The position numbers were made by a program, and so were the translations under genes. A stretch of 64,000 bases of DNA from Bacillus sp. M6-12 (GTDB lineage: Bacteria; Bacillota; Bacilli; Bacillales; DSM-1321), in assembly GCF_002860285.1 (NCBI RefSeq), contig NZ_PGVF01000009.1:186001-250000 (forward strand). Reading direction: 5' to 3'. Positions 53,356-61,984 of the stretch are shown in pieces; position 1 is the stretch's first letter; each line of letters starts with the position of its first letter. The notes below the pieces were generated by a model. That model was given only the letters and a program-made list of their open reading frames with translations, did not search any database and was not told where the DNA came from.

Positions 53356-53868
53356 TCACCAAGGCAAACCGGTACCAAAATCCTTTGCCAGGTTGCCACT
53401 TTCCTTTCTCCTTCTTTTGCGATTTTCTGCTCTCTCTGCTGCCGTATTAAACAAGTCTTTTTCCACATCTGTTTCAGGAACCACTTGGGGCACGGGTGTG
53501 GGCTTTCCGTTCTCATCAATGGCAACCATGGTTAAAAAGGAAAGGGCACATACATTTCGTTCTCCTGATAATAAATCCTCAGCGATGACTTTCACGAATA
53601 CTTCCATGGAGGAACGCCCGGTATAGGTTACAAATGCCTCCAGGCAAACCGCACTTGCCTCATCAATTGGATGGAGGAAATCCACTGAATCAGTCGAAGC
53701 TGTTACGGTGTTTCTTCGTGAATGACGCATGGATGAGATGGAGGCTATATCATCTATATATGCCATGAGCTTTCCGCCAAACAAGGTTCCGTTATTATTG
53801 GTATCTGAAGGCAAAACCTTACTCGTTTTCACAACAAAAGAATCCCTGCATTTTTTTTCATGTATCAT
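53356..53868 (-). CDS. acyl-CoA thioesterase, YkhA/YciA type hotdog
   Basis: The 170-residue protein is a single hotdog domain with the active-site helix region NNNGTLFGGKLMAYIDDIAS (25-44) and the later strand TYTGRSSMEVFVKVIAEDL. This is the acyl-CoA hydrolase branch including B. subtilis YkhA and E. coli YciA, which free CoA from medium- and long-chain acyl-CoA. The C-terminus is basic and extended (ENRKRRRKESG). It is monocistronic. Confidence 0.88.
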   Translation of the reverse strand: MIHEKKCRDSFVVKTSKVLPSDTNNNGTLFGGKLMAYIDDIASISSMRHSRRNTVTASTDSVDFLHPIDEASAVCLEAFVTYTGRSSMEVFVKVIAEDLLSGERNVCALSFLTMVAIDENGKPTPVPQVVPETDVEKDLFNTAAERAENRKRRRKESGNLAKDFGTGLPW

Positions 53869-53976
53869 CTTTAAACACAGCCTTTCTATTCTTTCTTTTC
53901 GATCTTGCTAAAAGACGTATATTCATCAGCTGTTTCGTATAATCAAGGGTGGATAATGGCATTTCTAAACCACCGT

Positions 53977-54139
53977 TTACTTTTCATCTTGCTTTTTCAT
54001 GCTTATTACATGTTCATAGGTTTTTTTTGCTATCATTAATAGCTGCTCATCATTAATTTGTAAACCAAATTCTTTAGATTTCATATTATTTTCATATGGA
54101 AAAAGTGACCACTCCTTTCTTCCTGATAAGTATTTACAT
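53977..54139 (-). pseudogene. C-terminal remnant of an unknown small protein
   Basis: An open minus-strand frame from about 54139 reads YLSGRKEWSLFPYENNMKSK, then EFGLQINDEQLLMIAKKTYE and HVISMKKQDEK to TAA 53977. ATG 54084 would give a 35-residue product but has no site. The composition is protein-like, so this may be the tail of a lost gene. Family not recognised. Confidence 0.35.
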
Positions 54140-54206
54140 TAGTTGCCTAATTCAATCAAAATTGTTGTGTTACCACACATCCTTGGAGAAGTTCAATACG
54201 GAAAAA

Positions 54207-54245
54207 AGGCTACCGACCAAGTTTAAGTGAGGGTAGCTTTTTTTT
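54207..54245. terminator. bidirectional terminator-like hairpin
   Basis: GGCTACC/GGTAGC with a 16-base loop and TTTTTTTT on the right, A run on the left. Confidence 0.5.
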
Positions 54246-54502
54246 ACCATATCTTGTTTAGGGATGGAGTTTTCACAACTTACATCATTAATGTCACCAA
54301 CAGTGAGACAAAATATTCCTATTACTAGCCTTTTGAATAACTAACATTCTTCAACTATCGGGTGAATAAATGTAACAGGACCCTACTTTTATTTGTTTCC
54401 ATAACGGGACAGGCTGAAGAAGGAATTTTATAATCTTTACAGGATATAAAAGTGATAATAATGAGTTTCATGTGGGGGAATGCATTCGGCAATGAGGATT
54501 AA

Positions 54503-54850
54503 TTAGGGATTATTGCAAAATGATAAAAGCAGCACATCCCCAATCTCTGGTGAAGGCAGATCGAGCGGGATCTCCAGAACCGCATGGGCCTCCTTATAGG
54601 TGTTTCCGATTTGCCATGGATAAAGCACTTCCTGATGAAAGACCGTTCCATCCCTTGAAAGATAGGAGATTACAAGCGGATAGCGCATATGAAACATGTG
54701 AACTGCTTTGCACGGAACGAGGAGCATTCCTGGAACCGATCCGGGGTTGGTACCCATCAGCCCGCGAAGCCGCGCAATATCCGTGGTGGCAACTTCAGCT
54801 GGAAGAGTATAGATTAGATTTTGCCGTTTGAAATGAAGGATGTATATCAT
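54503..54850 (-). CDS. DUF192 family protein
   Basis: The 115-residue protein fits DUF192: ARLRGLMGTNPGSVPGMLLV, then PCKAVHMFHMRYPLVISYL and AHAVLEIPLDLP. The R-G-L-M opening, the H-x-F-x-M strand and the V-L-E-L/I end are the family landmarks. The family has no firm function. No signal peptide is present, unlike many members from other phyla. ATG 54850 follows AGGAGACA. It is alone on its strand. Confidence 0.85.
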   Translation of the reverse strand: MIYILHFKRQNLIYTLPAEVATTDIARLRGLMGTNPGSVPGMLLVPCKAVHMFHMRYPLVISYLSRDGTVFHQEVLYPWQIGNTYKEAHAVLEIPLDLPSPEIGDVLLLSFCNNP

Positions 54851-55340
54851 TCAGGGTGTCTCCTTTACAAAAAAGTAAGTAAGTGAATCAGCGGAACCCT
54901 TATTGCCTTTTAGACCAAAGCATTTCACAGAGATAAAAACCTGCAGAAATCATTTTTTCTTCAACGAAAGCAGTATCTTCTTTTTGTATATGCGTGAAAT
55001 AGTTGACTTGCCCGTTGACAAACCGTTCCTCATTCTGGACCATCAGGATGACTTTAACTCTTTAGAGCAGAACGCAATACCATTTATCATTAGGTAGATG
55101 AGTCATACCAAACGTCTTGAATTTTGATAATAAGGGGTGGTTTTGATGGAGGACGTTTCTAAATAGATGAAGCAGTAATAAAAATAGATGATATTGATTA
55201 GTCTGTTTGAGTACTGCAAGAGACGTCTGCGATTGTTGGCAGTTTTTTTTATTATGATAAACAGGGAAATTTAATTGAATAAGACCTCAGTTTAAGTTAG
55301 CATACAAACAAGATTAAAGTTAGGGGAAGGAAGTTAGCTG

Positions 55341-56018
55341 ATGAAAGGAAAAACTGCACTTATTGCGGGAGCCAGTGGATTAGTCGGAAATGAACTCCTT
55401 CATTTAATCCTGAAGGGACAGGGATACGAAAAGGTTTATTCAATCGTTAGGAGGCCTCTTGGGGTAGAACATCCAAAATTAATCGAAGTGGTTTGTGATT
55501 TTGACCAACTTGAAGAAATACAAGAATACTTTGATGCGGAAGAGGTATTTTGCTGTTTAGGTACAACAATAAAAAAGGCAAAGACAAAAGAAGCGATGTA
55601 TAAGGTAGACGTTGAATATCCGTTAACAATGGCCAAATTGGCACAAAAAAAGGGTTCCAATCATTTTTTGCTTATCAGTTCAATGAATGCAAATTCAAAA
55701 TCTTCACTATGGTATCCCAGGATGAAAGGAATTCTCGAGGAAAAGTTAGTTGCTATCCCCTTGGATTCGATTTCTATTTTTCGTCCTTCCCTTTTGCTTG
55801 GAAACCGCCAGGAATTCAGGTTAGGAGAGTATGCTGCTGCTAAAGTTTTTCAAGGGCTATCATATCTCCTTAAAGACTCATGGAAAAGCCGCCTGGCAGT
55901 TGAAGCAAAAACTGTTGCTCAAGCAATGTATTATGCTGCTCAAATGGACAAGAAAGGAGTTAGTATCTACTCGGCAGATATAATAGAAGACCTAGCTGGA
56001 AACAATCGAAATATTTAA
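55341..56018 (+). CDS. NAD(P)-binding oxidoreductase, atypical SDR
   Basis: The 225-residue protein opens with GKTALIAGASGLVGNELL, the G10-x-x-G13-x-x-G16 nucleotide motif of atypical short-chain dehydrogenases. CCLGTTIKKAKT and HFLLISSMNANSKSSLWYPR resemble the HTATIP2/TIP30-like group; a classical Tyr-x3-Lys pair appears as Y-P-R-M-K. Its substrate is unknown. GGGGAAGG lies before ATG 55341. It is monocistronic. Confidence 0.8.
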   Translation: MKGKTALIAGASGLVGNELLHLILKGQGYEKVYSIVRRPLGVEHPKLIEVVCDFDQLEEIQEYFDAEEVFCCLGTTIKKAKTKEAMYKVDVEYPLTMAKLAQKKGSNHFLLISSMNANSKSSLWYPRMKGILEEKLVAIPLDSISIFRPSLLLGNRQEFRLGEYAAAKVFQGLSYLLKDSWKSRLAVEAKTVAQAMYYAAQMDKKGVSIYSADIIEDLAGNNRNI

Positions 56019-56144
56019 GTCAGTTTGTCTTTAAAAACCATTAAATAATTGAAATAACGGGGGTCTATTGATCCAAAAGGATTGAATGCACTTTTTGTTA
56101 TTATTGAACGGGCAGTTGAAGAAGGGATTTGAACTGCGAATAAA

Positions 56145-56169
56145 GACATTCTGTTTTCAAGAATGTCTC
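56145..56169. terminator. bidirectional hairpin after the Rrf2 gene
   Basis: AGACATTCT/AGAATGTCT with a seven-base loop, lying just beyond the stop of the minus-strand regulator, followed on that strand by TTATTC. Confidence 0.55.
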
Positions 56170-56172
56170 TTA

Positions 56173-56613
56173 TTATGTTAATTTAAGATTCTCTTTTTCA
56201 ACAATATCTTTAACAATATCTTCAATAGTTACATTTCCTAATACTTTTTCCAATGCGAATTGAGCAGCTGACAATACAGGAGTGATAGAATCCTGAATGT
56301 TCCTGCCCACAAGGCAGTCAGGGTGCGGTTTTTCATGCACACTAAACAATTCTTTTTCCTTCACAACTTCGACCGCCTTATAAACGTCAAGTAATGTTAT
56401 AAAGGATGGTTCCTTGGCTAATTTTGCCCCTGCAATACCAGGCTGTACTTCAATTAACCCTGTTTTTTTTAGCATACCCATAATTTTTCTTATCAAGGTT
56501 GGGTTCGTGTTTACGCTTCCTGCCAAAAATTCCGAAGAGTTTATCCCCTCTTTATTTAATTCAATAAGAACTAATATATGAATACCAACGGTAAATCGGC
56601 TGCTGATGGACAT
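56173..56613 (-). CDS. Rrf2-family transcriptional regulator, YwnA-like
   Basis: AGGTGA placed seven bases upstream favours ATG 56613 (146 residues) over GTG 56622, which overlaps it. The winged helix-turn-helix is ISSRFTVGIHILVLIELNKE through NPTLIRKIMGMLKKTGLIEV. The cluster of three cysteines that holds Fe-S in IscR is absent; one Cys (PDCLVGR) remains, as in YwnA-type redox or thiol sensors. It is divergent from the reductase at 56812, and two identical dyads in the shared region are the likely operators. Confidence 0.88.
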   Translation of the reverse strand: MSISSRFTVGIHILVLIELNKEGINSSEFLAGSVNTNPTLIRKIMGMLKKTGLIEVQPGIAGAKLAKEPSFITLLDVYKAVEVVKEKELFSVHEKPHPDCLVGRNIQDSITPVLSAAQFALEKVLGNVTIEDIVKDIVEKENLKLT

Positions 56614-56648
56614 ATCATTCACCTGCCTAATAAAAAAGTAAATATCAT

Positions 56649-56766
56649 GTATTTAATTTGAATACAAAGTATTATACCCTAAAATTCGTAAAAAATAAAA
56701 AAAGGTATAATTGACAAAACAACTAGAAGTATCTATTATTGATACAGGTATTTAATTTGAATACAA
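56649..56766. promoter_or_regulatory. divergent promoter region with two identical operators
   Basis: GTATTTAATTTGAATACAA occurs at 56649-56667 and again at 56748-56766. Each has dyad arms GTATT and AATAC. TTGACA (56711-56716), 17 bp and TATTAT (56734-56739) form the rightward promoter, so the second copy covers its start site; the first lies at the regulator's own promoter, 35 bases before its start codon. Confidence 0.8.
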
Positions 56767-56811
56767 GATAATTGAAGATATTAAAAAAATTTAATTTGGA
56801 GGAATGGAAAA

Positions 56812-57675
56812 ATGAAAATGTTAGTAACAGGAGCAACAGGAAAATTGGGAACGAAAGTTGTAGAAACCTTATTGAAAACTGTACCAGCAGATCAATTGGC
56901 TGTAAGTGTTCGTAATCCAGAGAAAGCAGAAGCTTTACGGACTCGTGGAATTGAAGTCCGCCAAGGAGATTTCGACAGGCCGCAAACTTTAGATTCTGCT
57001 TTTGCAGGTATTGACAGACTTTTAATTATTTCTGCCGATGGAGACAATGAAACAAGAATTAGGCAGCATACTAATGCGGTAGCTGCAGCAGAACGTGCTG
57101 GAGTTAAATTTATTGCTTATACTAGCATAGCGAACGCAAAGGAAAGTAAAAACTTCCTTGCTCCTACGCATAGGGCAACAGAAGAAGCTATCTTAGAAAC
57201 AGGCATTCCCTATTCTTTCTTACGCAACAATTGGTACTTGGAGAATGAAAGCTCAGGCATTCAAGGTGTCCTAGCAGGGGCCCCTTGGGTAACATCAGCA
57301 GGAAATGGCAAGGTAGGCTGGGCACTGCAACAAGATTATGCAGAAGCTGCGGCAGCAGTATTATCTGGTAACGGACACGAAAAAACAATCTATGAACTTT
57401 CTGGCAAATTATTGACCCAGGAAGAATTTGCATCTGCTCTTGGCACTGTACTTGGTAAACATGTACCTGTGCAACAGGTTGATGACGCTACTTATGGTGA
57501 TATTATGAAAGCTGCTGGCGTACCAGATTTTCTCATTCCAATGGTTGTTGACATCCAGAAAGACATTCGAGAAGGCACACTGGAAATCGAGAGCAATGAT
57601 TTCGAAAAACTACTTGGGCGTCCAGCTACACCAATTAGTGAGGGATTAACACAAATCGTTAAAAGTATCTCTTAA
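56812..57675 (+). CDS. NAD(P)H-binding quinone reductase-like protein (YtfG/QorB, NmrA type)
   Basis: The 287-residue atypical SDR starts MKMLVTGATGKLGTKVVETL with the TGATGKLG loop at 6-13. PYSFLRNNWYLEN and the later EELS-like KTIYELSGKLLTQEEFASAL match the QOR2/YtfG group, which reduces quinones with NADPH. Related genes in Bacillus sit next to Rrf2 or HxlR regulators responding to electrophiles. The divergent Rrf2 gene and shared operators suggest induction by quinone or thiol stress. GGAGGAATGG precedes ATG 56812, and a terminator follows. Confidence 0.88.
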   Translation: MKMLVTGATGKLGTKVVETLLKTVPADQLAVSVRNPEKAEALRTRGIEVRQGDFDRPQTLDSAFAGIDRLLIISADGDNETRIRQHTNAVAAAERAGVKFIAYTSIANAKESKNFLAPTHRATEEAILETGIPYSFLRNNWYLENESSGIQGVLAGAPWVTSAGNGKVGWALQQDYAEAAAAVLSGNGHEKTIYELSGKLLTQEEFASALGTVLGKHVPVQQVDDATYGDIMKAAGVPDFLIPMVVDIQKDIREGTLEIESNDFEKLLGRPATPISEGLTQIVKSIS

Positions 57676-57698
57676 ACTGCATAATTTAACTTACCTTC

Positions 57699-57735
57699 AA
57701 ACCGACCTTCTTCCATTAGAATGGTCGGTTTTTAC
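57699..57735 (+). terminator. terminator of the reductase gene
   Basis: AAACCGACC/GGTCGGTTT with a 15-base loop and TTACATG. Confidence 0.75.
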
Positions 57736-57765
57736 ATGTAAGGAACATGTAACATGTAAGAGCGG

Positions 57766-58027
57766 TTTCTTTACATATTCTTCGGTAAAGCTGCCCCTGA
57801 ATGTTGAGCAAATTTTAATTCATGGTGAGTTAGACCGACATGTTCCAGTTGATTTAAGTATCGAGTATCATCGCAGGGCTAATGAAAAGGGAGATATTGT
57901 ACAACTGGCAGTGCTCCCGGAGATAGAACACTTTAGGGTTATCAATCCTTTGTCACCGGCATGGAAATCTGTGACGGATTCACTGGAAAACTTATTAAGC
58001 AGGCGTGTATGCCGCACCCGTTGTTGA
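57766..58027 (+). pseudogene. alpha/beta-hydrolase C-terminal remnant
   Basis: An open frame without a start codon reads PLNVEQILIHGELDRHVPVD, then LSIEYHRRANEKGDIVQLAV and LPEIEHFRVINPLSPAWKSV to TGA 58025. The Asp in HGELDRHVP and the His in IEHF are the acid and base of the catalytic triad of S9/dienelactone-type hydrolases; the nucleophile half is missing. The preceding DNA is the terminator of the reductase gene, so the 5' part has been deleted. Confidence 0.65.
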
Positions 58028-58139
58028 ACCTGCTCTAATAGGCTTGTTTGTACCGGGCAATCAATCATTAATGAAAAATGAATCAATAAAGGTAACAAAG
58101 AAAGAAAAGAAGAAGGCGAGTAAAATTAATGGTATATAG
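58002..58139 (+). other. second short C-terminal-like reading overlapping the hydrolase remnant
   Basis: In another frame GVYAAPVVEPALIGLFVPGN then a Lys-rich tail (KVTKKEKKKASKINGI) runs to TAG 58137. It could be the frameshifted real end of the hydrolase fragment or part of another lost gene. No family is recognised. Confidence 0.25.
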
Positions 58140-58221
58140 CATATACAAGACGGTTATTAAACACATTACTTTTCGCCTCCTAAGGAATGCACAGAAGAGC
58201 TGCTGGGATTTGTCTATAGTT

Positions 58222-58254
58222 AAAAAGGAAAGAGCTTAGGCTTTTTCCTTTTTC
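58222..58254 (+). terminator. Rho-independent terminator
   Basis: AAAAAGGAAAGAGC pairs with GGCTTTTTCCTTTTT around a short TTA loop. It separates the remnants from the convergent FTR1 fragment. Confidence 0.55.
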
Positions 58255-58318
58255 TTTGAATTATTTATTTTAAGTTATCTGTGTGACAACTGAGTTGTAA
58301 ACGGACAACGAATTAGAT

Positions 58319-58600
58319 TTATTGCGCCCGTTTTTTGCGCTTGAGTGTCAAAACACCGATAATAGACAAATACACTACATAACCGAGACCTTGTAATACA
58401 GTTGGTTTATCGGTATACCCTATCAGTGCGTGCAACATGTGACCCGTAACACTTTCACTGCTCAAGAACGAACTTGTATCCCATAGGGTTGCATGACCGA
58501 ACGGAAACCAGCCAAGATGCTGGAATTCCCCGATTCCACTTGTTAAAAATCCCGCGGCAAAAATGACCAGCACTCTTTTTTGTTGTTTAATAGCTAGCAA
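58319..58600 (-). pseudogene. FTR1-family iron permease (EfeU-like) C-terminal remnant
   Basis: The 93-codon frame reads AAGFLTSGIGEFQHLGWFPF, then LWDTSSFLSSESVTGHMLHA and LIGYTDKPTVLQGLGYVVYL, which is the last third of an FTR1/EfeU permease. The R-E-x-x-E iron motifs of the first helices are absent. A full gene would be around 400 residues or more. A GGGGATGG lies before the TTG at 58600, so a short product might still be made, but transport is not expected. Confidence 0.7.
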
Positions 58601-58716
58601 TTACCATCCCCTAAAAATCTTTAGCACTCCAAGTATAAAAACATCTTAAAAAATGAAACCTTATCTATTAATCATTTCGTCATATAGTTGCAGCTACACT
58701 AAAGGAGGGCCCACTT

Positions 58717-59292
58717 TTGAAGAAAGAACAAGAATTATTAAACAGGATAAGGAAGGGAGATAACGAGGCTTTTAGTCTTTTAGTAAAAGATTTATTACCA
58801 TCAGCTTATCGAACTGCATTTTTAGTTTTAAAATCTAAAGAATATGCTGAGGATGCCATGCAAAATGCTCTTGAGGGTGCGTACGTCAGTATTATGAAAA
58901 ATAAAGATATTACCAATTTTAAAGCTTGGTTTTACCGAGTTGTTTATTCAAGAGCGATTGAACTTTATCGAAAAAATAATCGAGTCATACATATGGAATA
59001 TGAGGAAAGTCAAGGAAATAACAACACAGCCAAAGTATCGACCCAACAGGTTGTCATTCAAAAAGAAAACAAGCAGGAAATGTTAACGCATATTATGACG
59101 CTCAGACGTGAAGAAAGCATCCCTCTTATTCTCCACTTTTATGAAGACTTGACGATCAAGGATGTTTCCCTCGTCTTAAATGAAAATGTCAACACCGTCA
59201 AAACGAGAATCAATCGAGGGAAGAAAAAGCTTGCTGAGAATTTATCACAATCAAGAAATTTTATTCAGGAGGTTAAGGCTAATGGCTTATAA
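58717..59292 (+). CDS. ECF RNA polymerase sigma factor
   Basis: TTG 58717 after AAGGAGGGC gives 191 residues. Region 2 is SAYRTAFLVLKSKEYAEDAM through NFKAWFYRVVYSRAIELYRK; region 4 is LTIKDVSLVLNENVNTVKTR then INRGKKKL. It is of the SigV/SigW/RpoE-like group but I cannot place it with a named factor. A possible own promoter is TGAAAC (58654-58659) with CGTC at 58678-58681, 18 bases apart, slightly longer than usual. It overlaps the following regulator gene by 11 bases, as in sigma/anti-sigma pairs. Confidence 0.85.
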   Translation: MKKEQELLNRIRKGDNEAFSLLVKDLLPSAYRTAFLVLKSKEYAEDAMQNALEGAYVSIMKNKDITNFKAWFYRVVYSRAIELYRKNNRVIHMEYEESQGNNNTAKVSTQQVVIQKENKQEMLTHIMTLRREESIPLILHFYEDLTIKDVSLVLNENVNTVKTRINRGKKKLAENLSQSRNFIQEVKANGL

Positions 59293-60388
59293 AAATGAAG
59301 AAAAGCGAGAGTCACTAGACCATTTACAGGTTCCTGCCAGTCTTGAAACGTTTATAGCCGAGCTTCCAGAACGATATGAAAATGGAGACATCAATCCTGA
59401 GATTGAAAACCAAATAGATAAAGAGTGGCATACTTTTCGCAGCGGGCAAAAAAAGACAAGGTTTAAGAAAAAAATGATCGCATTTTCATTATCATCGACA
59501 GCTGCTATATTTCTTTTAGTTGGTTCTGTCTTTGTATCACCTGCAATGGCTGAGTTTGCTTCATCAATACCTTATTTAAGCTCTTTATTCAAGTCGAAAC
59601 CTCTTTATGAGGAGGTTCAAGAAGCACTCGATCAAGAGAACTATGAATACGGCTCATTAGGTATGAGTATTTCTGATAAAGAAATCAGCGTACGGTTTGA
59701 GGAATCAGAAGACTATTACAAGGAAGTGAAACCAGCTGTCGAAGATCTCATCACGAATATTTTGAAAGCAAGAAACAATGATGCCTACAAAGTACGCGTG
59801 TTCTATGATCCAGATGCAGGGAAATTACAGGAACTTCCTAACAAAAGCAATGAAATAGAAGAACAAGAAAAAGATTTTAATAGGGTCACGGAATTAACTG
59901 GAGAAGTACTGAAGGAATATGGACATCCAATCGAAGGGATCGGTGTTCGAGAAGGAAAGATCTATATTGATTATATTCCAAGTACAGAAAAGCGAATAGA
60001 CGAGATGAAGAGTGATATTACAAATAAGTTAAAACAAGAAGGTTTTACAGGTTATAAAATTAAACTCTACCTATATAATCCAGAACATGTTGAGCGAGAA
60101 GGCAGAATCCTTCCTTTATTTCATACGATTACAGAAGGCTTAACAGCCAAGGCTGAATATAAAGTGTCGGGAGTGGGCTACACAAATAAACGAGAACGTT
60201 TCTACATGGTAGTGCGGACTACGGTTTCATCAAAAGATTCTAATCGGAAAGAGGTTGTTGAAAGGATTGAACAGGCAATCATCGATTTCCTTCAAACAGA
60301 AGAAGCTCAAAAAGTAATTCAGGATGATATTTATGAAATTGAGATTGAGAGTAAAGATAAAAAGGTGCTAAAAACAATAAAGAATTAG
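59282..60388 (+). CDS. membrane anti-sigma-like protein with DUF4030-type outer domain
   Basis: ATG 59282 after AGGAGGTTAAGG gives 368 residues; a reading from 59180 would lie inside the sigma gene. A cytoplasmic N-terminus (1-62) is followed by one membrane helix (IAFSLSSTAAIFLLVGSVFV) and an outer domain made of two similar parts that pair a DUF4030-like pattern (EVLKEYGHPIEGIGVREGKI, IDYIPSTEKRIDEMKSDITN). Its position overlapping an ECF gene points to an anti-sigma function with signal sensing outside the cell. The stimulus is unknown. A terminator follows, so the operon has two genes. Confidence 0.75.
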   Translation: MAYKNEEKRESLDHLQVPASLETFIAELPERYENGDINPEIENQIDKEWHTFRSGQKKTRFKKKMIAFSLSSTAAIFLLVGSVFVSPAMAEFASSIPYLSSLFKSKPLYEEVQEALDQENYEYGSLGMSISDKEISVRFEESEDYYKEVKPAVEDLITNILKARNNDAYKVRVFYDPDAGKLQELPNKSNEIEEQEKDFNRVTELTGEVLKEYGHPIEGIGVREGKIYIDYIPSTEKRIDEMKSDITNKLKQEGFTGYKIKLYLYNPEHVEREGRILPLFHTITEGLTAKAEYKVSGVGYTNKRERFYMVVRTTVSSKDSNRKEVVERIEQAIIDFLQTEEAQKVIQDDIYEIEIESKDKKVLKTIKN

Positions 60389-60396
60389 TAAATCTA

Positions 60397-60427
60397 GTAG
60401 ACCATCGTAGCAGATGGTCTATTTTGC
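60397..60427 (+). terminator. terminator of the second sigma operon
   Basis: TAGACCATC/GATGGTCTA with a GTAGCA loop and TTTTGC. The gap to 60761 contains another small hairpin AACCAGT/ACTGGTT at 60601-60618 and nothing else recognisable. Confidence 0.75.
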
Positions 60428-60761
60428 AGTGTTAGGATGCTGGAATGCTTTCTACTAGGATAAAGCAACGCTGGAAGGTTATCAAATATGGACCGGACAA
60501 TCTCTAAGCTTTTGTGAAAGACCTTAAATAAAATCACCCCACAAAATATTCAAAATTGGCTCCTGCATCTACTGAAATAATAGGCCAATAAAAAAAGAGC
60601 AACCAGTAAAAACTGGTTATCCCTATAATACGGACGCACCCGTTATCCGTCCATCTGTTTAATTGAGTGCCAGCTGATGTTATAATTAGGAACTTAGGAT
60701 AAAAATTGAACGGAAGCCCAAAAAGCCTCCGTATAGCAATAAAAAATGGAGGTGTAAGAGA

Positions 60762-60971
60762 ATGAATAAACGATGGACAATTGATAAAATTAAAGAATTT
60801 GTTTTGAACAATTCGGAAAGTAAGTTGCTATCAACGGAATATCACGGTTTTTCTCAAAAGTTACTATTTAAATGTGCATGTGGCAGCAACTTTGAAAAAA
60901 CATTTACGAAATTTAAAAATAATAACCAGCGTAAATGTGACGTATGCCAACCGCCAAAAGCTGCACGATAA
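60762..60971 (+). CDS. small zinc-ribbon-like protein
   Basis: GGAGGTG precedes ATG 60762. The 69 residues contain a Cys-x-Cys (KCACGSNF) and a Cys-x2-Cys (KCDVCQPP) separated by about 20 residues, with a preceding helix WTIDKIKEFVLNNS. Similar zinc-ribbon repeats precede the catalytic part of some HNH or homing-type endonucleases; here only this unit is present. It could be a remnant or a free small DNA-binding protein. A hairpin AGTGCC/GGCACT follows near 60990-61022. Confidence 0.6.
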   Translation: MNKRWTIDKIKEFVLNNSESKLLSTEYHGFSQKLLFKCACGSNFEKTFTKFKNNNQRKCDVCQPPKAAR

Positions 60972-61293
60972 CGTAAAGGGAATCAAAGAAGTGCCGATTT
61001 CTATAAAAGAGAAGTTGGCACTATTTTTATTATGTAGGGGGAATAAAAAGTGGTAGGTTTATAGGAATATTCCCTCTTAACTAACTGGTGTGAAAGTTAA
61101 AGGTCAAGCTGCTAAAACTAAAGTGGCGTTTCTTTTTGCACAAAAGGGGCAGGGGAATTGAAGAATAGTATGATTCGGATTGAATTATGTTTTATGGAAT
61201 GTCATTATGAAATAAAAGTCACCTTACGTATATTCATTATATTATATTAATTAATGAAGGCTTTTATTAAGTAACTAAAGGAGTTGATTGTTA

Positions 61294-61701
61294 ATGGGAA
61301 AAGTTACACCATTCTTAATGTTTCAAGATGGTAAAGCAGAAGAAGCGATGAATTATTACATCTCAATCATTGACGATTCAGAAATTACAAGTATTGTCCG
61401 GTATGGAGCGAATGAAGCTGGAGACGAAGGAACTGTTATGCAGGCTGCGTTTTCCTTAAAAGGGCAAGAATTTATGTGCATTGACAGTAATGTGAAGCAC
61501 CAGTTTTCCTTTACTCCTTCATTCTCAATTTTTGTTACTTGTGATACTGAAGAAGAAATTAACAGCCTTTATCAGGCACTTATCGAGGACGGTCAAGCAC
61601 TTATGCCAATTGGTGATTATGGTTTTAGTCAGAGGTTTGGTTGGCTAAATGATCGGTTTGGAGTATCTTGGCAACTAAATCTTCCTTCGAAAAAGTCTTA
61701 A
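61294..61701 (+). CDS. VOC-superfamily protein, PhnB/YjdN-like
   Basis: ATG 61294 after AAAGGAG gives 135 residues. The pattern KVTPFLMFQDGKAEEAMNYY then AAFSLKGQEFMCIDS and a closing FGWLNDRFGVSWQLN is the 3-dmu-9_3-mt branch of vicinal-oxygen-chelate proteins (PhnB/YjdN). Members bind small ligands and lack clear enzymatic roles. It is cytoplasmic and monocistronic. Confidence 0.85.
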   Translation: MGKVTPFLMFQDGKAEEAMNYYISIIDDSEITSIVRYGANEAGDEGTVMQAAFSLKGQEFMCIDSNVKHQFSFTPSFSIFVTCDTEEEINSLYQALIEDGQALMPIGDYGFSQRFGWLNDRFGVSWQLNLPSKKS

Positions 61702-61847
61702 GTGTCTTCATTTATATTCAGTATGGACCCACTCCTTTTGCGTTTGATTTTAAGCACGCTTTTGATGAAAGGGGAGACGTGTTTGGTTAAATAGCAGGGG
61801 GCCTTTTTAATAATTTTGACATAATCCATTTTGACTAAAGTGGCGTT

Positions 61848-61878
61848 GACCCTAGAAGAATTAGGGGTCTTTTTTTGT
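61848..61878 (+). terminator. Rho-independent terminator
   Basis: GACCCTA/TAGGGGTC with TTTTTTT. It is preceded by ACTAAAGTGGCGTT, which also occurs at 61117-61130 before a T run. Confidence 0.75.
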
Positions 61879-61984
61879 ACCTTATAAGCTAAAGAAGCAG
61901 GTTACTTCAATAAATCACTAATTAGTGAATAAAGAGAACCTGACTTCGTTTAATGTCCATATGCATTACAGAATAATTACCTCT

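Noticed and set aside
53327..53626. plus-strand frame opposite the thioesterase
   Set aside because: Antisense shadow of a conserved hotdog gene.
54903..55097. 64-codon open frame
   Set aside because: No binding site and no recognisable domain; the final part looks slightly protein-like but not enough.
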